Shown here one piece after another: positions 35,052 to 45,816 of a stretch of 64,000 bases of DNA (the stretch's first letter is position 1; each line of letters begins with the position of its first letter). The notes beneath the pieces are model-generated. The model was not told where the DNA came from and searched no databases. It saw only the letters and a program-made list of their open reading frames with translations. Both the position numbers and the translations under genes were made by a program. Source of the stretch: Medakamo hakoo (Eukaryota; Chlorophyta; Trebouxiophyceae; Coccomyxaceae); the NCBI GenBank assembly GCA_026636295.1, contig CP089464.1, positions 764,617-828,616 on the forward strand, given 5' to 3'.

Positions 35052-38000
35052 CGCGTCGAAATAGTTTTCTTCGTCCGGTTCGAGGGCGCGGTCTTCGCGG
35101 CGGCCGCGGGCGGCCAGGACGGCGGCTTCTAAAGCAGCTGAAGAGGCAGCGCCCGCGAACGCCAGGGCGTCGGCGGGCGGCGGTGGTTGGGCGGCGGGCG
35201 AGGGGGACGGACCCGCGGCCGGGCTGTCGCCGGCGGCCGCCGCCGCGGCCGCCGCGGCGCCACCACCGCCCGCGCCGCCCGCTCCACCCCCGCCCGCCGA
35301 CGCCGCGACTTCCACGTTTTGGGCGTGGCGCACGCGCAGGCCCTGCACCACTTCCCGGGCGCCCAGACCGTCCAGCGCCGGGCCGTGGTCGGTCACCAGG
35401 TGCGACACGAGCGGGCGCGCGTTGTCGCGGCGCACCGCGTCCAGCAGCTCCAGCAGGGCGCCGTCGTACAGGTTGCGCCGCCCGCCGCCCGCCGCGTGGC
35501 AGGCCAGGAGCGGGCCAAACAGGTTGTGGCGGACCAGGTAGCGGGCGTAGAAGTCGTCGCGCAGGCCCACGCACGTGCGCACAAACCGCACTGCCGCCAG
35601 GCGCAGCCAGGCCTCCCGCCGGCCGAGCAGGGCCAGGACGCGGCCGCCGACGTCGTGGCGGAGCACGTAGTACTTGGCCCGAAAGCCGTGGCAGGCGACG
35701 CAGTAGCACAACAGGTCGGCGGCGGCGCCCAGCGCGGGCGGCGGGGCGGGGCGGGGTGGGGGCGGCGGCGGCGGCGGCGCGGCCCCGGCCACGCCGTTGC
35801 CGTCTGCTCCATGCCCGCCGCCGCAGCACCCGCCCAGCGCCGCCACCAGCCGGCCCACGTGGTGCTCGTAAAACGAGTCCAGGAAGGGCGACCGTTCGGC
35901 GGGCACGTCCATGGTGTCCGGGTCGAGCAGGGCGCGCAGCAGTTCGACGGCCGCCTCTTGCAAGCCGCCCGCGGCGTCGGGCGGCAGCGTGGAGGGCGCG
36001 GGCGGGGGCGCGCCATTGGCGGTGGGCGTGGCCGGCGCGGGCGGGTCGGCGGCCGGGTGCGGGCCGCCATTGCCGGTGGGCGGGGGGCGGCTCCCGCCGT
36101 TGGTGTCCGCCCGCGCGGGCTGGGGAGGCGCAGCCGCGGTGGGCGCGGTCGCGGCCGGCCCACCAGCCTCCTCCGCCCCACCCCAGCCGCCGCCGCCTTC
36201 TTCACCCAGCGCCGCGCTGACGATGCCTGTCAGCGTGTCCCGCCCCAGGTCCGACCCCAGCAAGAAGGACCGCAGGGGGCCCGCGTCGTGGGACGCGGCG
36301 GACAGGAGGACGTCCGCCGCGCGCAGGCGCAGCGGCGGCCCCCCCGCGCGCAGCGCGGCGGCCATGACCTCGAACAGGCCGAGCCCCGCCATGCGGGCGA
36401 GGAGGGCGCCCCGCGCCCCCGGGGGCAGGTGCCGGGCCGTGTCCACCATTTCCTGCAACAGCGACGCGCCGTCGGCCCAGGCGGGCGAGCCGACGGGCTC
36501 GGCCCGCAGCCGGGCAAACAGGGCGGGGAGGAAGGCCGGGTCGGCCTGCAGGGCGGACAGGACTTCGACGGCGTTGAAGACGGCCAGGGAGGCCAGCGTG
36601 GCGTGCGTGCCGTCGTCCAGGGACCGCGGCAGGACGGCGTCCCTCAAGAACGCGGCGCGCGTGGCGGCCCGGACCTTGGCGCGCAGCGCGTCGGACGGCA
36701 GCGGGACGACCTCGCGCAGGGCCGTCCGCTCCGCGAGCGCGGCGCGGTGGGCCGGCCGGTGCGGCAGCGGGTCGGACGTCGTCGGGGAGGGCGGGGAGGG
36801 CGGCTCGGCGCCACCCCCTCCTGCGCCGGCGCCCGCGGCGGTGGGCGACGCGCGCGCGCCCGACGCGAGCGTGGCGGCGGCGGCGGAGGCCGTGCCGTCG
36901 TCGTCGTCGGCCGGGGGCGGGGCGCGCCCGCCACACCCGCCGCCGCCCCCACCCCCGCCGCCGCCGCCCTCGGCCAGCGCCTCGTACTCCAGCGCGCCCA
37001 CCACCGCGTCCGCGTGCTCGTCCGACAGCATCTCTTCCAACAGCGCCGCGTCGTTGAGCAGGATGGCGCCGCGCACGGCGCGGTAGGCGGCGGCCAGGCC
37101 GGGCGCGTCCCCCAAGTCTTCGGCCGTGGCCGCAGCCGCCAACAGCCGGGCCAGGCGGCCGGGGGCCAGCAGCTGGGCCGCCGCCCGCTCCCGGTCGTAG
37201 GGGGACAGGTCGGCCAGGGCGTCGGCCAGGGCCGCCAGGTTGCCGTACTCCGGCTCCGGCAGCGGCGGCGGGCCGGGCGAGGGCTCGCCGCCGCCCACCC
37301 CGCCGGCCGAGCCGGCGCCCCAGTGGTGCGACAGCGGCCCGGCGCCGCCGCCCAGGCCACTCCCGCCGCCGCCGTCGCCGGCCGTGCCGTCGAATTCATC
37401 GATGGCCATGCGCCCGCGGCGCACACCACCGCCTTCCACACCACCCAGCCCGGCCACGTGCGCGGACAGGCCCAGCCCAGCGCTCAGCGCGCCGGCCGCG
37501 CCGCTCCCGCCCCGCCCCTGCACCGCCTGGATCTGGGCCCACACGGCCTCACACCCCGAGACGTCTTGAAACGACAGGGCGATGTCCGTGCCGAGCGCGG
37601 GGTCGGGCCAGGTGATGATGGTGTCGTCTAAGGATGGGGGGGGGGGGGGGGGGGGGGGGAAGCGTGAGAGAGAGAGAGAGGGGGGGGGGGGGTGAGTCGA
37701 GTCGAGTCAGCACGCGGGCGGCGCCCGCGCCGCGCTAATCCGCGCGCGTTTCGCGGGGGTACATCTGCCAATCAGCTGCCCACCCAGCCCGGACCGGGCT
37801 GTATAAGAGGTCCGCTTTGCGCTGCCATGGATAGGGCGGGCAGGCGCAGCCAAGCAGCCCACGCGAGAGCTCTGTCTCTTTCGCCGCGTCTCCTCGCCAG
37901 CGGGCCGCTCCCCCCAAAACGAAAAACGCACCGCCCTGCCGCGCGTAAATCGCGTCCGCCGACAGGCGGTGGATCAGCAGTGTGCGCGTGTCCTCCTCGG

Positions 38001-38451
38001 AGATGACGACCAGGCCGGCCGCGTTGGATTGCTGATGGTTGTGTGTGGGGGATGGGCGGTGGAGCGTCGTGTTGTGTCGGCAGGCCCCGCCCGCATCAGC
38101 GCCAATGGAGCCGGGCGCGGGCGAACGGCTGCGACCCCTCGGCGGCCGGGGTTTGCCACCGGGCGTGTAGGGCACGTCCTCGTGCTCTCAGGCGTGCGGC
38201 TGGTGCGCCAGGGATGGGGGGTGCCGGCCGTGCACCGTCTGCGCACGACCGCCGACGCGCGCTGCGCTCGCTTCCGACCTCCCCTCCAGCCTTACCTCCA
38301 AAAACTCGACGGACACAGAGCCCGTGCCTTTGTCATCCCACACCCCCGTCTCCTTGTTCAGGCGGTACACTTTCACCCGCTGCATGGAGAGTGGGGGTGG
38401 GGAAGGGGACGGGCCAGCCGCGGCCGCGCCGGCGTCGCCGTCGTCTTCCAT
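34566..38451 (-). CDS. PP4R3: PP4 regulatory subunit 3 (SMEK/PSY2)
   Basis: Three exons: 38451-38296, 38031-37932 and 37627-34566, about 1105 aa. The N terminus is a RanBD/PH-like domain: VKVYRLNKETGVWDDKGTGS, GLVVISEEDTRTLLIHRL, DDTIITWPDPALGTDIALSF and CEAVWAQIQAVQG, all SMEK hallmarks. The SMK-1 (DUF625) helical-repeat region follows: EYGNLAALADALADLSPYDR, LLNDAALLEEMLSDEHADAV, HATLASLAVFNAVEVLSALQ, then ARYLVRHNLFGPLLACH and NARPLVSHLV. It ends with an acidic stretch of ~14 Asp encoded by a (GTC)n repeat on the + strand (35008-35049). PP4R3 targets protein phosphatase 4 to substrates in DNA repair, nutrient signalling and development. Ala/Gly/Pro inserts enlarge it beyond the usual ~850 aa. 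Confidence 0.94.
37636..37692 (+). repeat. G-tract / GA repeat in PP4R3 intron 2
   Basis: G24 (37636-37659), a GA dinucleotide run, then G13 (37680-37692), immediately beside the exon 3 acceptor. On the coding strand these are C-tracts, so they probably act as the polypyrimidine tract. Confidence 0.9.
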
Positions 38452-38754
38452 GGTTTCCAGCGCGCGCACCGCGGGCGCGAGAGAGCGGGTCGTTCACCCG
38501 GCGCGAGAGGCGTGTTTTTCTTTTCAGTGCAGGGCGGCCATTGAGGAGGAGAGAGAAACGGAGGTGCTTGCAGTTGTGTTGGTGTGCGTGCGAGTGTGCC
38601 GGAAAAGGAGCGTCGGCCAGCTACTGTCGCCGCCCGCTCTCCTGGCAGACAGAGAAGAATGGAGGTGTGCCTGCTCCGCGCCGCCGCGCCCGGCTCAGAA
38701 TTGCTGTTTCGCCGCAAAAAGAAAAGCCCAGCCGCCTTTGTGGTCCTGGCCGCG
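38452..38754. promoter_or_regulatory. Divergent promoter: PP4R3 and SNIP1
   Basis: 303 bp between opposing ATGs. TTTCGCCGCAAAAAG at 38707-38721 lies about 35 bp before the SNIP1 ATG. Confidence 0.45.
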
Positions 38755-39859
38755 ATGCCCAGGGACAGGTGCGGGTGGGTGTGCGGGTTCAGGGCATTCC
38801 CAGCCACGCCTGCGCCCAGCGCGCAGCGGAGGAGAAGTGGGATGCGTGCCCGCGGCGGAGGCGGCCGAACAGGGGAGGCCCCCGCGCGGCTTGGCCACCC
38901 CGCCCCTGACCCGCTCCCCACCCCACCCCTTCACACAAAACAGTCGGAGCCCGCCGCGGCGGCGGCGGTCGCCGTCCCCGCCTCGCCGGGACCGCCGGCG
39001 ATCGCGGTCACCGCTGCGGGCGAGACGCAGCAGGTGGGAAGACGAGGACGACGCCGACCGGCGGCGCCCGCGCCACCGCTCTCCTCCAGCTTCGCGGCGG
39101 TGGGGTGGCGCCAGCGACGACGACGCCGACAGGGCGGTCGGGCGTGGCCGGGACGACGACCGGCGGCCACGCCCGCGCTCTCCAGCAGGCGGTGGCGGCG
39201 GCCAGCTCCTCCCACCGCCGCCACCCTTTCCTCCACCGCCGCGCCCGCCGACGCGGTGGGACGACGACGCGCGGCCGGGCGGGCGCGGCCGCGGCCGGGC
39301 GGGCGATGACGACGACCGTCCCCCGCCGCCACCCCCCCCACCACCGCCGGAACCCGAATTCGGGCTCTCCGGTGCGCTGGCCGAAGAAGCCAACACCGTC
39401 AATGGCGTCGTCCTGAAGTACGCGCGCCCGCCCGACGCGGCGCCTGCGCCGCCCCCGCCGGCCGCCTGGCGCTTGCACGTCTTTAAAAACGGCGTCCCCC
39501 TCCCCGACGGCGACCCGTCGGGACCGGCCACGCTCGCCCTGCGCCCGCCGGTGACCGGGTTTTTGTTTGGGAGGGACCGCGCCGTCGCCGACATTCCGAC
39601 GGACCACCCGTCGTGTTCCAAACAGCACGCGGTGCTCCAGTTTCGGCGGACGGCCGTGCACGACGCGGCCGGGTTGTTGGGCGGCGCGCCCGTCGTCCGG
39701 CCATACCTCATCGACCTGGGGTCTGCAAACGGCACCTTTTTGAATGGGGACCGTCTGGACGCCGCCCGGTTTTACGAGGTGCGGTGCGGCGACGTGCTGC
39801 GGTGCGGCGCGTCCAGCCGCGAGTACGTGCTCCTGCGCGAGGACGCGCGCCGCAGGTGA
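38755..39859 (+). CDS. SNIP1: FHA-domain splicing protein SNIP1 / DAWDLE / Pml1
   Basis: Two exons: 38755-38768 (only 14 nt) and 38944-39859, about 309 aa. The start was chosen because ATG-CCC-AGG-GAC-AG joins to T-CGG-AGC, giving MPRDSRSPPRRRRSPSPPRR, the RS-rich N terminus expected for the family. The FHA part is highly diagnostic: FGLSGALAEEANTVNGVVLK, WRLHVFKNGVPL, GFLFGRDRAVADIPTDHPSC, SKQHAVLQFR, YLIDLGSANGTFLNGDRLD, RFYEVRCGDVLRCGASSREY. Phosphothreonine-binding residues (GRDR, SCSKQH, NGTF) are intact. In yeast Pml1 belongs to the RES complex that retains and splices pre-mRNA; in plants DAWDLE also supports miRNA biogenesis. A Pro/Gly/Asp linker separates RS and FHA parts. Confidence 0.93.
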
Positions 39860-40113
39860 CGCGCGCGCGCCAACTGCGGTCGCGCCTCCTGTGCGGGGGG
39901 GGGGGGGGCGGGGTGCGCCCCTGCATTGCCTGTGTGCGGGAAGCGGCGGGCGCGGGTCGGAGGTGGGGCGGAACGATGCAACGGCGGCGGGTGGGGCGCG
40001 CTGTGTAGAAAGACCTATCCCGGCAGTTTTGCTGTGACACACACCACACACACACTACACACACACACGCACACGCACGCACGCACGACTCGACACACAC
40101 TCACGCATTCCCT
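39860..40113. other. Convergent intergenic region with CA repeats
   Basis: 254 bases between the SNIP1 and DSS1 stops. G14 at 39895-39908 and a (CA)n-rich stretch at 40037-40085. Confidence 0.6.
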
Positions 40114-40514
40114 TCACTGGTGCGGTGGCGGCGGCTGTTGGACGGGCGGCGGCGCGGGCGGCGCTTGCGCTCCACCCCCACCCCCGCCCGCACCACCCCC
40201 CTTGTCCAGCACGGCTTTCAGTGCGCGGCTAAACTCGTCGTCCAGCGAGTCGTCGTCCCAACCCGTTTCCCACAGCGGGGCGCCGGCCGCGACGTCGGCG
40301 GCCGGGTCGACGGCCGCGCCGTCCCAGTCTGTTTTTCGGTGTGTGTGTGTGTGTGTGAGGCGTGAGGGGGGGGGGCGGGCGCGAGAGCAAGGTTGGCGCG
40401 TGGTTGGGCGTGCAGAAAAACGAACGCCACAAAAAACGCACTGTCATCCTCGATGTCCTCAAACTCGTCTTCTTCTGGGGGGACGACGGGCGTGGTGGCG
40501 TCCTGGTGGGCCAT
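40114..40514 (-). CDS. SEM1: 26S proteasome/TREX-2 subunit DSS1 (Sem1)
   Basis: Two exons: 40514-40442 and 40328-40114, about 95 aa. The acidic DSS1 signature is kept: PPEEDEFEDIEDDNWDG, then PLWETGWDDDSLDDEFSRAL and KAVLDK. The protein is intrinsically disordered and binds the proteasome lid, BRCA2-type recombination proteins and the TREX-2 mRNA export complex. The donor GTGCGT and the AACAG acceptor join D-D-N-W in frame, giving the family's conserved Trp. The C terminus carries an added Gly/Pro/Gln tail of ~25 residues. It is head-to-head with GSK3 over 353 bp. Confidence 0.9.
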
Positions 40515-40867
40515 GGCGGAGAGAGTGGGGAAGCGGCCGTGTTGCTGCGGGTCGGACGACGAATGCGGACGCGCTCGCGAATGCCTGGTCGCAGGGGGGT
40601 GTGGGTTTCGGTTCGTGTCGCTCAGGCACGCCCAACGGGGGGCCTGGAGGTCAGCGATGGAGAGGCCGGTGGTCAGCCGCGTGCACCCCACGCCTCGCTC
40701 CCAAAGCCGGCGCGATGGGTTCGAGGCGCTGGTTTCCCTCTCCTCGCCGCGGAGCACGGATTGGACGAGTGAGGCGCTGGGCGCACAGTGCAGCCTCGCC
40801 CGTCACACTGCCGTTCCCCAACCTCCCACAGCGGGCGAGCGCGCACCCACCGCCGTCCGCCCTCTCC
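40515..40867. promoter_or_regulatory. Divergent promoter: DSS1 and GSK3
   Basis: 353 bp between opposing ATGs. A string GGTTCGAGGCG at 40718 resembles a tRNA B box but has no matching A box or cloverleaf. No TATA box is obvious. Confidence 0.4.
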
Positions 40868-43081
40868 ATGGAACGCCTCAAGGCGACGCTCAGTCGCAAG
40901 AGCGACGACCCGTCCGCCCGCGCGTGCGACAGCCAGAAACGAACGAAGCTCGGTACGCGTGCGAGTTTTTTTTTTTCAAAGACACCGCGTCCCTGCGCCG
41001 CGCCCTCCTCGCCCCTCCACGCCCCCCGACTCTCACTTCCCACCCTCCTTTGCGTGCTGTGCGGGCCACGCGCACGCTCGCCACACCCACCCACCCACAC
41101 AGGCGCTGGCAGGGCAGGCGAAGAGGTGCGGTCGGAAAACGGAGTGAGGGTTGGAGTCGCGACGCATTTGTGGCGCTTTCGGCGCGCTTGGTTGACCTCC
41201 TGCCCGCGCCGCCCGGACTGACGCGGTCACCCCCTCCTCCTTCACACTCGCGGACAGGACGCGCCCAGCTCGACGACGGACGGGCCCAGCGGGCTGGAAA
41301 GCTTGCCCCAGGTGCGAAAGAACCGAAGGCCCGCGTGTTCCTCCCCGCCACCGCGCCCGCTCGCGTTCCCTCTTGGCACAGGCAGGCGACGGGGAAAAAC
41401 ATTTATCCACGCCCCTGTGTCCGCCGCCACGCACCCACCCGCCTCACGCCCCGCCCTGGATCCTCCCTTTGCTCACACAGTCCATGAAAGACCTGCGGCT
41501 GCGGGACGAGCCGTCCCGTGACGGCAAGGAAATGGTGCGTTTCTGTTGGGTGCGAGCGCAGGATGGGAGACGCACACGCGCGGCCCTCAAGAGTTCCTCG
41601 CGTTTTTTGAGGGCGACGCTGGCCGCACTTTCGCCCACCAACCGGGATCGGGAGTGGGCCGGGCCGTTGCGTGCACAACCGGAGCGGAAGTGGGCGAAGC
41701 CGACCGGTTGGAAGCCTCGTTCCGGCGGCGGAAAGTGCAGGGCGCTTGTTTCGCCGCCGAAAAGAAAACCCCGCGTGTCCTCGCCGCCTCGCCCGCGGGC
41801 GTCCCACCGCGCGCCACCTCCACGCCTGGAGTGTGCGGGTCGCGCGGCGGCCGGGGCCGCTCCCACCCACGCCGCTCCGCCGCCTCTCACACACACGCTG
41901 AGCACGCTCCCCCTCGACACACCCTCCACACCCCCCTGTGTCCCCCACAGACCTACGAAGGCCGCGTCGTCGAGGGCGACCCCGCGTCCGCCTCGCACGT
42001 CATGCGCTCCTCCCCGCCCGCCGGCTGCACGGGGCCCGAGTACAATTTCGCGACCAACCGGGTGGTCGGCAACGGCTCGTTCGGCGTCGTGTACCAGGCC
42101 ACCTGCCTGGAGACGGGCGAGACGGTCGCCATCAAAAAAGTGCTCCAGGACCGGCGCTTCAAAAACCGGGAGCTGGCCATCATGCGGTCCGTCCGCCACC
42201 CGAACATTGTGTCCCTGAAACACTGCTTCCACACGGCCGCCCCCCGGGGGGAGGTGTACCTGCACCTGGTCCTGGAGTTTGTGCCGGACACCGTCTACCG
42301 CGTCGGCAAGGCGTACGCCAAGTCAGGCTCGCGCCTGCCGCCGCTGCTGGTCAAGCTGTACACGTACCAGGCGCTGCGGGCGCTGGCCCACCTGCACGGC
42401 TGCGGCATCTGCCACCGGGACGTCAAGCCCCAGAACCTGCTGGTCGACACCGGGTCGCACGTCCTCAAGCTGTGCGACTTTGGGTCGGCGAAAGCCCTGG
42501 TGCCGGGCGAGCCCAACATTTCGTACATCTGCTCGCGGTACTACCGCGCGCCCGAGCTCATCTTCGGCGCGACGGACTACACGCCCGCCATCGACGTCTG
42601 GTCCGCGGGCTGCGTGGCCGCCGAGCTCATGCTGGGCGCGCCCCTGTTCCCGGGCGAGTCGGGCGTCGACCAGCTGGTGGAAATCATCAAGGTGCTGGGC
42701 ACACCCTCGCGGGCCGAGATCGGCGCGATGAACCCCAACTACACCGACTTCAAGTTCCCCCAGATCCGGGCGCACCCGTGGGCCAAGGTGTTTTCCAAGC
42801 GCATGCCGCCCGACGGCGTGGACCTGGTGTCCCGCCTGCTGGTCTACGACCCGGCGGCCCGGCTGCGGGCGGTCGACGCGCTCGCGCACCCGTTCTTCGA
42901 CGAGCTGCGCGCGCCGGGGACGGTCCTGCCGTCCGGGTCGCCCCTGCCGCCCCTGTCCGACTGGCGGCCGGGGGAGCTGGACGCCGCGTCGCCGGAGGCG
43001 CGGGCGATCCTGGAGGGCGGCGGCGGGCGTCGCGGCGACGGCGCGGGCGGGAGCGGCAGCGGGAGCGCTGGAGGCGGGTGA
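40868..43081 (+). CDS. GSK3: Glycogen synthase kinase 3 / shaggy-like kinase
   Basis: Five exons: 40868-40952, 41103-41125, 41258-41311, 41481-41534 and 41951-43081, about 448 aa. Three small exons (23-54 nt) are needed to keep frame and yield [20 protein letters not shown], which parallels the plant shaggy segment LPxxMxxMKIRDDK. The catalytic domain is complete: [60 protein letters not shown] and the activation-loop Tyr in [15 protein letters not shown]. The priming-phosphate pocket residues (Arg in RFKNRE, VLQDRR) are kept. Plant GSK3s act in hormone and stress signalling, others in glycogen and Wnt pathways. After [11 protein letters not shown] a short Gly/Ser tail ends the protein. Confidence 0.94.
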
Positions 43082-43635
43082 GGGTGTGTGTGTGTGGGAG
43101 TGGGCTGCCAGTCCGCCCCCCGCCCCTCCGCCCCCCCCCCCCCCCCCCCCCACCCGTCCCAGCCTCGTGCCTCCCGTTAGCGCATTCCCCGTTCCCAGTA
43201 GCCGCCCCCCTCACCGTAGCTTTCGCCAGATCACCCCCCCCCCCGTGACGCCGCCCCACCCCGACCCGTGGTGTGCGTGCGTGCTGTATGCTTTTTTTTC
43301 GACCTTTTTCCCATCCGAACGCAAGAAAACGACAAGAGACCTTTCCAACGAAACGAAAAGAACAAGTTCCAAGGGAGAGAGAGTGTGTGGGTGTGGGGGG
43401 TGGGGTGTGCGTTCCATCGCAAGCCATGTGTGTTTGTGTGTTTTGTGTGCGTGTGTGCGTGTGGCGTGGGGGGGACGGGCGCGGGCGCTGTGTGTTGCTT
43501 TGCCTCCTCTCCCCGACGGAAAAGATAAAAAAACACAGCCCGCGGGCCGCATTTGCCGTCTTTACAAGACAAGCACCCCTCCGTTCAATGTCGGTACGTA
43601 TTGTACATGGGGGACCGCGCCCGCCGCCCGCCCCC
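43082..43635. other. Convergent intergenic region with C-tracts
   Basis: 554 bases between GSK3 and RING-CH stops. C19 lies at about 43131-43150 and a GTGT-rich stretch at 43385-43470. It includes one of the more AT-balanced segments of the window (43285-43390). No exon or structured RNA is recognised; TTTACAAG at 43560 is TGTAA on the minus strand, 72 bases past the RING-CH stop. Confidence 0.5.
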
Positions 43636-45727
43636 TCACCCGGCGGCCCAGGCCAGGCGGCCGTCGGCCACGACCAGGCTCTCCCACAGGCCGACGCCGC
43701 TGGCTCCACCACCACCGCCGCCGCCACCACCGCCGCCGCCCAGCACGTCCGCGGGCGTCGCCCGCCCCACGCCCCACTCCCCGGCCGCGACTTGGCCTTC
43801 CAGCTCGCCGGGAGCCCAGGCCGTCGACCCGTGGAAGACGTGGACGATGGCGGACAGCGGCGGAGGAGTGTGGATGTGGGTGGAGGAGGAGGAGGGTGAA
43901 GGCGGCCGACCGCCGCTGGCGCTCCGGGCGGCGGCCGCGGACGCGCGCACGACGTCAGCCAGGGACCCGCCCTCGTACAGGCAGGCCGGGGACGGCGGTG
44001 CGGCCGCGGAGCGCGCGGGGCGGCCCCCGCCACCACGCCCCGTCGTGCTCCCACTCTGCACCCCACCACCCAGCGGCCGCGCGCCTGGGATGCCTGGCAG
44101 CGCGTGCACGATCGACACGGACGCGGACGACGTGCCAGAGCTGCCCGGCATGCCAACGGGCCCGCCCAAAAAGTGGCGCAGCGGCTGTGGCGGGGAGGGA
44201 GGCGGCGGCGACCGGCCGTGCACCCCCGCCTCGCCCGCGCCGCCGCCGCCGCCGCCGCCCAGGGGCTGGGACAGCAGGACGCCCCGGTGGCCGTCCCCGC
44301 CCGGTCCGGGGCCCAGGAGGAGGACGACGTCTCGGGGAGGGCCGCGGGACGCCAGCAGCGCGCCCGGCGTCAACAGGGCGGCCAGGTGGGGGTCGGCGCC
44401 CGGCTTGGCGGACCGGGGCCGGCCGCCAGAGCCGGTCGCCGCGGCTGCCGCCGCCGCCGCCGCGGCCGCCGCCGCGGCCGTGCCGCGCAGGGACGGGAAG
44501 CTGTGCGCCGCCGCGATCGAGCCTCCAGCCTCGCCGCCGGGTGGTGGCCCAGGGCGGCCGCGTGCCGCCCCCACTCCACCGCCACCGGCCTTGAGCACGC
44601 CGGCCGCGTCGGCGGCGGGGACGACGACCACCCGCATGCCGCGCATGGACACGGCCAGCGACGCGGCGGCCAGCAGCGCCGCGCCGCCCAGCACGGCGTG
44701 CGACCGCGACCCGGACAGCAGCAGGAGGGCCAGCAGCGCGGCGTGCGGCCAGGGCGGGCCGCCCGCGCCCGTGGCCGCGGCCGCGACGCACGCGGCCGCG
44801 GCCAGGAGCCGGGCGGCCGCCCACGCCCGGCGGCGGGCGATGGACGCGGGGGACCGGGGCGGGGCCAGGGTGAAGAGCGTGCGGCAGACGGAGCACCGGT
44901 AGGCGCGTTCTGTGTGTGAGTGTGTGTAGAGGTGGGAGGGTGTGTGTGTGTGTGGGGGTGGGTGGGTGGGTGGGTGGGGGGCGGGGGTGAGCGGGTTGGG
45001 AGCGCGTCGGGGCGCACGGCGACCGTGCGCCGGCAGCGCGCCAAGGCGTGGGCAGTTGTGCTGACGCTCCGACACCACCAGCCTCACACCCAGTGCCTCA
45101 GCCTGCCATCGGCGGGTGGCGGGATGGGTGGTGGCCGCCGGCCGGCCGGCCGGCCGCGGCCGTCGCCCCTCGCTTTCCATGCCCCCTGCTCGCTCGCGCG
45201 ACGCCCTCTCTCCCCATCGCACGCACCATCGCCCTCCCGCTTGCTGGCCACGACCTGCCACCGGCGCAGGCACTTGACGTGGACGTGCTGCTGGGTGCCT
45301 GTGGGTGTGGTGTGGGAGGGGTGCGCAGGGTGGGAGGGTGAGCTCCCGGCTGCTCACACCTCCCCTCGCCAGCTCGTCCCGATGCGAATGCCCCCCCTCC
45401 CGACACACACACACACACACACACACACAAACCTTTGCACTGGCAGGGCGACACCATTTCCCCGCCATCGTTTTCCAGGCATATGCGGCAGACCGCCCTC
45501 TTCTTAGGTGGCGGTGGCGGGGGTGGCGGGTCCAGCGTGGGCGTGGACGGCGCGAATGAAGGTTGGTGCTGCGTCGTCGGTGGCGGCGTGCACTCGCGCG
45601 GCGCGGGCTTGGCGCCCGCGCCGCCGCCGCCACCGCAACAGACCGCGCCTTCCAAGGAGGACGTCGCGGCGCCACTGCTAGCCGCGCTGGCGGTGCGGGA
45701 CGTGCAGCCGACGCCGTCGGCGGGCAT
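43636..45727 (-). CDS. RING-CH (MARCH-type) membrane E3 ubiquitin ligase
   Basis: Three exons: 45727-45433, 45298-45227 and 44909-43636, about 546 aa. The RINGv C4HC3 finger spans all exons: KKRAVCRICLENDGGEMVSP with CQCKGTQQHVHVKCLRRWQV, then AYRCSVCRTLFTL, placing Cys/His ligands exactly. Three hydrophobic segments follow (AWAAARLLAAAACVAAAATG; HAALLALLLLSG; AVLGGAALLAAASLAVS), so the ligase is membrane-anchored, with the RING on the cytosolic side by family analogy. The long C-terminal region is Gly/Ala/Ser-rich but ends with a conserved-looking VFHGSTAWAPGELEGQVAAG and GLWESLVVADGRLAWAAG, a motif reminiscent of WD or Kelch-like strands. The donor of intron 1 is the unusual GTTTGT. Confidence 0.87.
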
Positions 45728-45816
45728 GGTGGGGTGTGGAGAGTGTTTGACTCACGGCTAGATTTTGTGGAGTGGGATGGAGTCGTGCGCTCCTCCCTCT
45801 CACACTACTCCCCTGC

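Noticed and set aside
37799-37808. TATA-like GTATAAGAGG
   Set aside because: It lies inside PP4R3 intron 2 and no gene starts next to it.
40718-40728. tRNA B-box-like GGTTCGAGGCG
   Set aside because: No A box at the right distance and no cloverleaf; it lies in a divergent promoter.
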